The notes under the pieces: generated by a model
Databases searched by the model: none
Told to the model about the DNA's origin: nothing
What the model saw: only the letters and a program-made list of their open reading frames with translations
Part shown: positions 7,633-13,958 of the stretch, piece after piece
Numbering within the stretch: position 1 is the first letter of the stretch
Layout of the letters: each line of letters starts with the position of its first letter
Made by a program: the position numbers and the translations under genes
DNA from: Candidatus Caccousia avistercoris
Lineage (GTDB): Bacteria > Bacillota > Clostridia > Oscillospirales > Acutalibacteraceae
NCBI GenBank assembly: GCA_018715025.1
Contig: DVMK01000246.1
Span: 1 to 23,162 of the forward strand
Reading direction: 5' to 3'
Length of the DNA stretch: 23,162 nt

Positions 7633-9879
7633 TTGGACATTAAAACTATTATCTCACAAATGACGCTGGAAGAAAAGGCCGGACTTTGTTCCGGCTCTGA
7701 TTTTTGGCACACCAAGGCGGTGGAACGGCTGGGCGTGCCCTCCATCATGCTTTCAGACGGGCCTCACGGCCTGCGCCGCCAGCGGAAGGATTCTGACATT
7801 CCCAACGAGAGCATTGAGGCGGTGTGCTTCCCCACAGGCTCCGCGGCCGCCTGCTCCTTTGACCGGGAGCTGTTCCGCACCCTGGGGGAAGCCATTGGCC
7901 GGGAATGCCAGGCGGAGGATGTACAGGTCATTCTGGGGCCTGCCGTGAACATGAAGCGCTCTCCCCTTTGCGGGCGGAATTTCGAGTACCTTTCTGAGGA
8001 CCCCTGCCTGGCGGGCGAGCTTGCCGCCAGCCAGATTGCCGGTACCGAGAGCCAGGGGGTGGGCACCAGCCTGAAGCATTTTGCCGCCAACAACCAGGAG
8101 ACCCGCCGCATGACGGTAAGCGCCGAGCTTGACGAGCGCACCCTGCGGGAGATTTACCTGGCCCAGTTTGAGACAGCGGTGAAAAAGGGGAAGCCCTCTA
8201 CCCTCATGTGCTCTTACAACCGGATCAACGGAGTGTATTCCAGCGAAAACAAGCGCCTTCTCACGGATATTCTCCGCGGCGAATGGGGGTTCGACGGCCT
8301 TGTTATGAGCGACTGGGGCGCGGTGAACCGCCGCCCGGAGGGGATCGCCGCCGGGCTGGACCTGGAGATGCCCGCCAGCAACGGAGTAACCGACCAGGAG
8401 ATTGTGGAAGCGGTAAAGGAAGGCCGGCTGGCAGAAAGCGACCTGGACGTGTGCGTGGAGCGTGTGCTGTGGCTGGTGGAAAAAACCATGAGCGCCAGAA
8501 GGCCGGAGGCTTCCTTCGACCGGGAAGCCGACCACCAGCTGGCCCGAAAGCTGGCCGCCCAGTGTATGGTGCTTTTGAAAAACGAAAACAACCTTCTGCC
8601 TCTGGACGGGAAGAAGCCGGTGGCGTTCCTGGGCGCTTTCGCCAAGGAACCCAGGTTTCAGGGCGGCGGAAGCTCCCACATCAACGCCTGGAAGGTGACC
8701 AGCGCCCTGGAGGCCGCCCAGGGGAAGTACCAGGTTACTTACGCCCAGGGGTACCCCACCGGGAAGGACGAGATCGACGAGGCCCTGCTGGCAGAGGCGG
8801 TGGAAACCGCCAAAAACGCCTACGCCGCCGTCGTTTTTGCCGGGCTTCCGGATTCCTTTGAGTCGGAGGGGTTCGACCGCAGCCACATGAACATGCCCCG
8901 CTGCCACAACGCCCTTATTGAGGCGGTGTGCCGGGTGCAGCCCAACACGGTGGTGGTGCTTCACAACGGCTCCCCCGTGGAGATGCCCTGGCTGCCCCAG
9001 GCGCCCGCCCTGCTGGAAGCGTACCTGGCGGGGGAGGCGTCCGGCGGCGCGGTGACAGACCTGCTGTTCGGGGAGGAAAATCCTTCCGGCCGTCTGGCAG
9101 AAACCTTCCCCAAACGCCTGGCAGACACCCCCAGCTTTCTGAATTTTCCCGGGGAACCCAAAAAGGTGGAATACCGGGAGGGAATTTTCATCGGCTACCG
9201 TTATTATGACAAGAAGGAAATGGAGGTTCTGTTCCCCTTTGGCTACGGGCTCAGCTACACCCAGTTCCAGTACAGCGGCATGAGGGTTTCCCGGCAGAAA
9301 TTCACCGACCAGGAAACCGTCGCCGTCTCGCTGAAGGTGAAAAACACCGGCAGCCGACCGGGCCGCGAGGTGGTTCAGCTGTATGTGGAAAGCCTGCCAG
9401 GGCCGCAAAAGAAGATGATCCGCCCGGTTCGTGAGCTGAAAGGGTTTGAAAAGGTGTTTCTGCTGCCCGGCGAAGAGAAGGAGGTCGCGTTTTCTCTGGA
9501 TTCCAGGGCTTTCGCCTGCTACAGCGAAAGCCTGGGCGGCTGGTTTGTGGAAAGCGGAGATTACGTCCTGACGGCGGCCAAATCCTCCCGGGAGCCTGTC
9601 CTGTGCCAGACCGTAACCGTGCAGGGCACCAAAGCGCTTCCCTGCCGGTTCACAATGGAAAGCTCTGTGGAAGAGCTGATGGAACACGAGAAGGCGCGCC
9701 AGCTTCTGCAGGAACTGATTTTCCATTCCACCACCGGCATGGAGGGCGGCAATATGGGCGAAGGCAGCGAAGCCATGGAGGAGGCCATGATGCGGGAAAT
9801 GCCCCTGCGCTCCTTCCGCAGCTTCGGCGGCGTTTCCACCGGGCAGCTTCAGGAGCTGTTGGAAAAAATCACAAAATAA
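7633..9879 (+). CDS. Glycoside hydrolase family 3, cytoplasmic beta-glycosidase
   Basis: This 748-residue enzyme should remove terminal beta-linked sugars (glucose or xylose type) from oligosaccharides. The N-terminal barrel contains KHFAANNQETRR and GFDGLVMSDWGAV, where Asp227 is the expected catalytic nucleophile. The second alpha/beta domain has the ESEGFDRSHMNMP region typical of GH3, and the C-terminal part (about 590-660) is the fibronectin-III-like domain (VKNTGSRPGREVVQLYV). There is no signal peptide, so it probably acts inside the cell on imported oligosaccharides. Translation starts at TTG 7633, since GGAGG (7621-7625) is 7 bases upstream and the first ATG comes later inside the conserved N-terminus. 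No transporter lies next to it. Substrate preference cannot be called from sequence. Confidence 0.93.
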   Translation: MDIKTIISQMTLEEKAGLCSGSDFWHTKAVERLGVPSIMLSDGPHGLRRQRKDSDIPNESIEAVCFPTGSAAACSFDRELFRTLGEAIGRECQAEDVQVILGPAVNMKRSPLCGRNFEYLSEDPCLAGELAASQIAGTESQGVGTSLKHFAANNQETRRMTVSAELDERTLREIYLAQFETAVKKGKPSTLMCSYNRINGVYSSENKRLLTDILRGEWGFDGLVMSDWGAVNRRPEGIAAGLDLEMPASNGVTDQEIVEAVKEGRLAESDLDVCVERVLWLVEKTMSARRPEASFDREADHQLARKLAAQCMVLLKNENNLLPLDGKKPVAFLGAFAKEPRFQGGGSSHINAWKVTSALEAAQGKYQVTYAQGYPTGKDEIDEALLAEAVETAKNAYAAVVFAGLPDSFESEGFDRSHMNMPRCHNALIEAVCRVQPNTVVVLHNGSPVEMPWLPQAPALLEAYLAGEASGGAVTDLLFGEENPSGRLAETFPKRLADTPSFLNFPGEPKKVEYREGIFIGYRYYDKKEMEVLFPFGYGLSYTQFQYSGMRVSRQKFTDQETVAVSLKVKNTGSRPGREVVQLYVESLPGPQKKMIRPVRELKGFEKVFLLPGEEKEVAFSLDSRAFACYSESLGGWFVESGDYVLTAAKSSREPVLCQTVTVQGTKALPCRFTMESSVEELMEHEKARQLLQELIFHSTTGMEGGNMGEGSEAMEEAMMREMPLRSFRSFGGVSTGQLQELLEKITK

Positions 9880-9905
9880 TCATAAGAATTACTCCTGTTT
9901 TCTCC

Positions 9906-9934
9906 TTTACAAAACAAGAAAAGTGTGATATAGT
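9906..9934 (+). promoter_or_regulatory. perR promoter
   Basis: TTTACA (9906-9911) and TATAGT (9929-9934) are spaced by 17 bases. Transcription should start near 9941, directly at the inverted repeat described next. Confidence 0.65.
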
Positions 9935-9938
9935 AAGG

Positions 9939-9960
9939 ACAAGTTAAGAACAGTTCTTGT
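9939..9960 (+). promoter_or_regulatory. Candidate operator (autoregulatory PerR/Fur-type site)
   Basis: AAGAAC-A-GTTCTT (9946-9958) is a perfect 13-base inverted repeat, overlapped by ACAAG...CTTGT (9939-9960). It lies at or just downstream of the predicted transcription start of perR, a normal place for a repressor site. It does not match the AT-rich Bacillus Per box, so assignment to PerR itself is inference. Confidence 0.4.
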
Positions 9961-9979
9961 TATTAAGTTGAGGTGAAAC

Positions 9980-10384
9980 ATGGAGAAGCGGCAGAATTAC
10001 AGTCGAAAGCGGGAAGCTATTCTGAAAGCGGTGCGGAGCACCAAGCTCCACCCTTCGGCGGAGTGGGTTTACCACATGCTGAAGCCGTCTTATCCAGACC
10101 TGAGCCTCGGCACGGTTTACCGGAACCTTTCCCAGTTCAAAAACGACGGGGTTATTTCCAGCGTAGGCACGGTGAACGGGCAGGAACGGTTTGACGGCAC
10201 AACAGAACCGCATTCCCATTTTATCTGCAGCAAATGCGGCTGTGTCATCGACGTGGAGGGCGGTTCCTCCGCACAGGCCTGCAGCGCGGTTTCTCAGCGC
10301 TATGGGGTGAACGCGGAACGGTGCGACGTGGTTTTTCGCGGCGTATGCGCTTCCTGCAAAAGCGGAACCGGCTCTGCTTCCTGA
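9980..10384 (+). CDS. perR: Fur-family peroxide-type repressor, PerR-like
   Basis: This 134-residue protein has an N-terminal winged helix (about 1-75) and a C-terminal dimerisation/metal domain. The structural zinc site is complete: Cys83, Cys86 (CSKC) and Cys123, Cys126 (CASC). The regulatory metal ligands of PerR are also present: His24 (KLHPSAE), Asp72 (ERFDG), His78 and His80 (PHSHF) and Asp91 (VID). An aspartate at the Asp72 position favours PerR over Fur, where glutamate is usual. It should repress peroxide-defence genes when loaded with Fe or Mn and be inactivated by peroxide oxidation. ATG 9980 follows GAGGTG with normal spacing. The reverse rubrerythrin gene 52 bases downstream is a classic target in clostridia. 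Confidence 0.88.
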   Translation: MEKRQNYSRKREAILKAVRSTKLHPSAEWVYHMLKPSYPDLSLGTVYRNLSQFKNDGVISSVGTVNGQERFDGTTEPHSHFICSKCGCVIDVEGGSSAQACSAVSQRYGVNAERCDVVFRGVCASCKSGTGSAS

Positions 10385-10405
10385 CTTTTAACACCAGCGA
10401 TATCT

Positions 10406-10421
10406 TAAAAATTTTTATATT
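10406..10421 (+). promoter_or_regulatory. AT-rich palindrome upstream of rubrerythrin
   Basis: TAAAAATTTTTA (10406-10417) is a perfect 12-base palindrome followed by TATATT, in an otherwise GC-rich region and about 20 bases before the rubrerythrin start. It resembles an AT-rich Per box in composition, not in exact sequence. No good separate -35 is visible. Confidence 0.3.
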
Positions 10422-10436
10422 ATGGAGGATTTTGTT

Positions 10437-10982
10437 ATGAAGAAGTTTGTTTGCTCTGTCTGTGGTTATGTTTACGAAGGCGAGTCCGCCCCCGAGTTCT
10501 GCCCCCAGTGCAAGGCTCCCAAGGAGAAGTTCGTGGAGCAGGCCGGCGAGAGAAGCTGGGCCGCCGAGCATGTTGTGGGCGTTGCCCAGGGCGCTTCTGA
10601 GGACATCATGAACGACCTGCGCGCCAACTTCAACGGCGAGTGCACCGAGGTAGGCATGTACCTGGCCATGGCCCGCGTTGCTCACCGCGAGGGCTACCCG
10701 GAGATCGGCCTGTACTGGGAGAAGGCCGCTTACGAAGAGGCCGAGCATGCCGCCAAGTTTGCCGAGCTGCTGGGCGAGGTTGTCACCGACTCTACCAAGA
10801 AGAACCTGGAGATGCGCGTAGAGGCTGAGAACGGCGCCACCGCCGGCAAGTTTGACCTTGCCAAGCGCGCCAAGGCTGCCAACCTGGACGCTATCCACGA
10901 CACCGTTCATGAGATGGCCCGCGACGAGGCCCGTCACGGCAAGGCTTTCGAGGGCCTGCTGAAGAGATATTTCGGCGCCTAA
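10437..10982 (+). CDS. Reverse rubrerythrin (peroxide reductase)
   Basis: This 181-residue protein has a rubredoxin domain at the N-terminus (CSVCG and CPQCK; Cys6, Cys9, Cys22, Cys25) followed by a ferritin-like di-iron four-helix bundle with TEVGMYLAMAR, YEEAEHAAKF and EMARDEARHG. The usual rubrerythrin order is the opposite, so this is the reverse type known from Clostridium, which reduces hydrogen peroxide with electrons from NADH via a rubredoxin reductase. ATG 10437 is preferred over the in-frame ATG 10422, because GGAGG (10424-10428) lies 8 bases upstream and would fall inside the longer version. Codon use is noticeably more uniform than in neighbours, as expected for strong expression. 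It is probably cotranscribed with or repressed by perR upstream, and a strong terminator follows. Confidence 0.93.
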   Translation: MKKFVCSVCGYVYEGESAPEFCPQCKAPKEKFVEQAGERSWAAEHVVGVAQGASEDIMNDLRANFNGECTEVGMYLAMARVAHREGYPEIGLYWEKAAYEEAEHAAKFAELLGEVVTDSTKKNLEMRVEAENGATAGKFDLAKRAKAANLDAIHDTVHEMARDEARHGKAFEGLLKRYFGA

Positions 10983-11018
10983 TTCCAGAAAGAAAATCTA
11001 CTCCACATATCAGAAAGG

Positions 11019-11052
11019 GAGGCTGCAGCCCGCAGGGCTGCGGCCTCTTTTT
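11019..11052 (+). terminator. Strong intrinsic terminator after rubrerythrin
   Basis: A 13-bp stem (11019-11031 with 11035-11047, one G-U pair) and a 3-base loop are followed by five T residues. Confidence 0.92.
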
Positions 11053-11092
11053 CGCAAAACGGCGGAAAAGGCTGTTCTCTTCCTTCTTCATC

Positions 11093-11256
11093 TGCTATAA
11101 TAAGCGCAGCAGCAGATCCCGCAGGCCGTCAGGACAGCCAAGAGACCAAATAGAACTATGACATAAACGCGGGCGGCGCGACCGCCTTCCGCACCCAGCC
11201 CAGGGCCTCAGAAGCGGCCAGGGTGTGAAGTCCCCGCCGGAGGCGTGAAGGAGAGG
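11093..11256 (+). repeat. Leader repeat copy A (short), upstream of the acetyltransferase operon
   Basis: This copy starts with an extended -10 box, TG-C-TATAAT (11093-11101), and runs to the ribosome site AAGGAGAGG before the ATG at 11265. From about 11121 it aligns almost without gaps to the first module of copy C: shared blocks include CAGCCAAGA, CCTTCCGCACCCAGCCCAGG and GGCCAGGG. It has one module only. The large hairpin is degenerate (GGCC...GGCC around a changed loop), but CGCC-GGA-GGCG is intact at 11235-11245. Its orientation is the same as the downstream gene. Confidence 0.85.
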
Positions 11257-11264
11257 GAAAATGG

Positions 11265-12263
11265 ATGAACTGTGAATTACGAAAATGGAGTATGAGCGAT
11301 GCGCCGGAATTGGCGCGTCTTTTAAATAACCGGAAAATTCTGAACAACCTGCGGGACGGAATCCCCTTTCCGTACACACAGCGGGACGCGGAGGAGTTTC
11401 TCTCCTCTACGCTGGCCGCGGACCCCACCCGGACCTTTGCCTTCGCCATCACCGCCGGCGGCGTTTTGGCCGGGAGCATTGCCGCCTTCCGGGGCGGCAA
11501 CGTCCACTTCCGCACCGCAGAGGTGGGCTACTACCTGGGCGAGCCCTGGTGGGGACAGGGGATCGCCGCCGAAGCGGTGAAGCAGCTCTGCCGGTACGTG
11601 TTTGAAGAAACAGACATTCTCCGCCTGTTCGCCGAGCCCTTCGCCAGAAACGCCGCTTCCTGCCGCGTTCTGGAAAAGGCCGGTTTCCGGCTGGAAGGAA
11701 CGCTGCGGAGCAACGCGGTAAAAAACGGGGAAATTTTGGATATGAAGCTGTACGCCCTGGTCAAGGCCGACTTCTGCCGCCTGCCGAACAGTCAAACGCT
11801 GACGGTGCGGAGCATGCGGCAGGAGGACGCGGAGCCCGCCGCCCTTCTCTGGCTGAACGCCAACCAGACGGCGCATTCCTTTATCCCCGCCTCATACTGG
11901 CAGGAGAATTTTGAGGCCGTGAAGGAAATGCTCCCTCAGGCGGAGGTGTACGTGTGCCGTGAAGAAGAAAGCGGAGAGCTTCTTGGTTTTCTGGGCCTGC
12001 AGGGGGACTATATTGCCGGGCTTTTTGTCCGGGAAGGGAAACGGTCCCAGGGGATTGGGAAACGCCTGCTGGATCATGCCAAGAGCAAAAAAACAGCGCT
12101 TTGGCTAAACGCGTACCAAAAGAACGAGGGCGCCGTGCGGTTTTACCTGCGCGAAGGCTTCCGTATTCAGGCGGAAGGCTGCGACGAGGCCACCGGCGAG
12201 CGGGAATACCGCATGGCCTGGGCGGCCTCCCACGGGGAAACGCCAGCAGAAAAGGAGGAATAG
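11265..12263 (+). CDS. Tandem GNAT acetyltransferase (RimL-like plus second GNAT domain)
   Basis: This 332-residue protein carries two acetyl-CoA-dependent GNAT domains. Residues 1 to about 170 resemble RimJ/RimL-type N-acetyltransferases, with EVGYYLGEPWWGQGIAAEAV (acetyl-CoA pyrophosphate loop) and ARNAASCRVLEKAGFRLEGT. Residues about 178-320 form a second GNAT with LFVREGKRSQGIGKRLLDHA as its loop and NEGAVRFYLREGF as its last conserved helix. Possible targets are a protein N-terminus, a polyamine or an aminoglycoside-like drug; sequence does not decide. ATG 11265 follows AAGGAGAGG; the ATG at 11261 is out of frame and stops after four codons. It is first in a three-gene run with 5 bases to the next gene. 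A single fused protein, rather than two genes, is plausible since no internal stop or ribosome site separates the halves. Confidence 0.85.
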   Translation: MNCELRKWSMSDAPELARLLNNRKILNNLRDGIPFPYTQRDAEEFLSSTLAADPTRTFAFAITAGGVLAGSIAAFRGGNVHFRTAEVGYYLGEPWWGQGIAAEAVKQLCRYVFEETDILRLFAEPFARNAASCRVLEKAGFRLEGTLRSNAVKNGEILDMKLYALVKADFCRLPNSQTLTVRSMRQEDAEPAALLWLNANQTAHSFIPASYWQENFEAVKEMLPQAEVYVCREEESGELLGFLGLQGDYIAGLFVREGKRSQGIGKRLLDHAKSKKTALWLNAYQKNEGAVRFYLREGFRIQAEGCDEATGEREYRMAWAASHGETPAEKEE

Positions 12264-12268
12264 GACAG

Positions 12269-13183
12269 ATGGCCCAGCATATTACCGTGACCGATTACCA
12301 GCCCCAGTGGCCTGAGAAATACCGGGAGGAGGAAGCCCTCCTTCGGGAGATTCTGGGAGAAAACTGCCTGGCCGTTTACCACATCGGCAGCACCTCTGTG
12401 CCCGGGCTGGCCGCAAAGCCCATATTGGACATCATGCCGGTGGTGAAAAGCCTGGAGGCCGTGGACGCGGCGGCAAAGAACCTGGAAGCCGCCGGCTATG
12501 AATACCTGGGGGAATTCGGCATCCGTGGCAGGCGCTACCTGCGGAAGGGCGGCGAGGAACGGACCCACCAGGTTCATATTTTTGCCTGGAGCGACGAGGA
12601 AAACATCAGGCGGCACCTGGCCTTCCGAGATTTCCTGCGCACCCACGGGAAGGAGCGGGAGGAATACGCCGCGCTGAAAAGATCCCTGGCGCAGCAGTTC
12701 CACTATGACATCGACGGGTACTGCAACGGGAAAGACAGCTTTGTAAAGCGCCTGGAACAACAGGCCCTCACCCAGTACGACGGCGTTTGGGACGACCTGT
12801 ACCTGGCAGCCCGGCGGGTGCAGAAGGGCCGGGCCGTCTCCCCCTTTGTGGAAGCGGGCGGGGTGGCCGCCGCTATTCTCACCGCCTCTGGCCGCGTATA
12901 CACCGGGGTCTGCATTGACACGGCCTGTTCCCTGGGCATGTGCGCGGAGCGGAACGCCATAGCCAGTATGATCACCAGCGGCGAAAGCCGGATCGCCCGC
13001 GTGGTGGCCATTCAGGAAGACGGCAGGATCGCCCTGCCCTGCGGCGCCTGCCGGGAGGCCATCCGGCAGCTGAACCCCGGCAATGAGGATACCCAGATCC
13101 TGCTGGATCTGAACGACAGAAAAACGGCTCCCCTGCGACAGCTGCTCCCTGACTGGTGGGGCGCAGGCAGAGAGCTTTCCTGA
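12269..13183 (+). CDS. Fusion of a GrpB-family domain and a cytidine/blasticidin deaminase-like domain
   Basis: This 304-residue protein has two parts. Residues 1 to about 170 are a GrpB/UPF0157 domain, related to nucleotidyltransferases, with the signature HIGSTSVPGLAAKPILDI (38-55) and a conserved VHIF. Residues about 178-295 are a zinc deaminase of the cytidine deaminase fold: CAERNAI gives Cys225 and catalytic Glu227, and PCGACRE gives Cys258 and Cys261. The GV-C-I-D-T/SLGMCAERNA pattern and small size look closer to blasticidin-S-type deaminases than to housekeeping Cdd. The start is ATG 12269, with AAGGAGG (12252-12258) 10 bases upstream; an earlier in-frame opening would overlap the GNAT gene by 160 bases. 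Domains suggest modification of a nucleoside or nucleoside antibiotic, but the substrate is unknown. Confidence 0.85.
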   Translation: MAQHITVTDYQPQWPEKYREEEALLREILGENCLAVYHIGSTSVPGLAAKPILDIMPVVKSLEAVDAAAKNLEAAGYEYLGEFGIRGRRYLRKGGEERTHQVHIFAWSDEENIRRHLAFRDFLRTHGKEREEYAALKRSLAQQFHYDIDGYCNGKDSFVKRLEQQALTQYDGVWDDLYLAARRVQKGRAVSPFVEAGGVAAAILTASGRVYTGVCIDTACSLGMCAERNAIASMITSGESRIARVVAIQEDGRIALPCGACREAIRQLNPGNEDTQILLDLNDRKTAPLRQLLPDWWGAGRELS

Positions 13184-13211
13184 CATTCTCTGACGAAAGG
13201 CGGCGTTTGCC

Positions 13212-13847
13212 ATGCGCTATACGGAAATTGACCCGGAACACTGGGCGCGGAAGGAATATTTTCTGCACTACTGGAAGGACGTTCCCTGCACCTACAGCAT
13301 GACGGTAAAGCTGGACATTACATCCCTGCGGCAAAAAGGGCTGAAGCTGTACCCTTCCATGCTGTACTGCCTGACCAAGGCGGTAAACCGGTGGGAACCC
13401 TTCCGCACCGCCTGCCGCCCGGACGGGAAGCTGGTGGTTTACGACAGCATGTCCCCCTGCTACACCGTGTTTCACAAGGACTCCGAAACCTTTTCCAACC
13501 TGTGGACTGAATTTACGGAGGATTATGGGGAATTCTGCCGCCGGTATGCGGAGGACGCCGCCCGCTTCGGTTCGGTTCATGCCATGACGGCAAAGCCGGA
13601 TGTGCCGGAAAACAGCTTCACGGTTTCCATGCTGCCCTGGACTTCCTTTGAAGGCTTCCATCTGAATGTGAACGACTACCGCTACCTCCTCCCCATTTTC
13701 ACCATCGGCCAATACCAGGACGCCGGGGAACGGCGGAGCATCCCGCTGGCGGTGCAGGTTCACCACGCCGTCTGCGACGGGTACCATGTGAGCCGGTTTC
13801 TCCGCGATTTGCAGGAAATTCTTGACGCCTGCCCCGGCTCTGCTTGA
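13212..13847 (+). CDS. Type A chloramphenicol acetyltransferase-like protein
   Basis: This 211-residue protein has the length and motifs of classical trimeric CAT enzymes: the active-site HHAVCDGYH near the C-terminus (catalytic His185, structural Asp189), the early YPSMLYCLTKAVNR helix and SVHAMTAKPD-VPENSFTVS in the middle. In CAT this histidine transfers acetyl from acetyl-CoA to the 3-hydroxyl of chloramphenicol. Many chromosomal clostridial relatives are diverged and may act on other hydroxylated compounds, so drug resistance is possible, not shown. ATG 13212 has only a weak GAAAGGCGG ribosome site. It is the third gene of the operon, 28 bases after the GrpB-deaminase fusion, and is followed by a terminator. 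Confidence 0.87.
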   Translation: MRYTEIDPEHWARKEYFLHYWKDVPCTYSMTVKLDITSLRQKGLKLYPSMLYCLTKAVNRWEPFRTACRPDGKLVVYDSMSPCYTVFHKDSETFSNLWTEFTEDYGEFCRRYAEDAARFGSVHAMTAKPDVPENSFTVSMLPWTSFEGFHLNVNDYRYLLPIFTIGQYQDAGERRSIPLAVQVHHAVCDGYHVSRFLRDLQEILDACPGSA

Positions 13848-13868
13848 AAGCAGCTGCACAGCAAAAAA

Positions 13869-13926
13869 GGGACGCAGCCCCGGCAGCCTTCCGGCCGCTG
13901 GGACTGCGTCCTCTTTTCTTTTTGCC
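13869..13926. terminator. Bidirectional terminator between the CAT-like gene and GH120
   Basis: GGACGCAG (13870-13877) pairs with CTGCGTCC (13904-13911); the plus strand continues with TCTTTTCTTTTT and the minus strand ends in CCCTTTTTTGC. It therefore works for both convergent genes. A second short hairpin, GCCGC-TTTC-GCGGC type, sits at about 13924-13940 before the GH120 stop. Confidence 0.85.
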
Positions 13927-13958
13927 GCCGCTTTCGCGGCGCTTCCGTTCTTTTTTGC

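Noticed and set aside
7753..9726. Minus-strand open frame of 657 codons across the GH3 gene
   Set aside because: Antisense shadow of a full-length GH3 gene with conserved active-site motifs; the shadow has biased His/Gly/Ala content and no recognisable domain.
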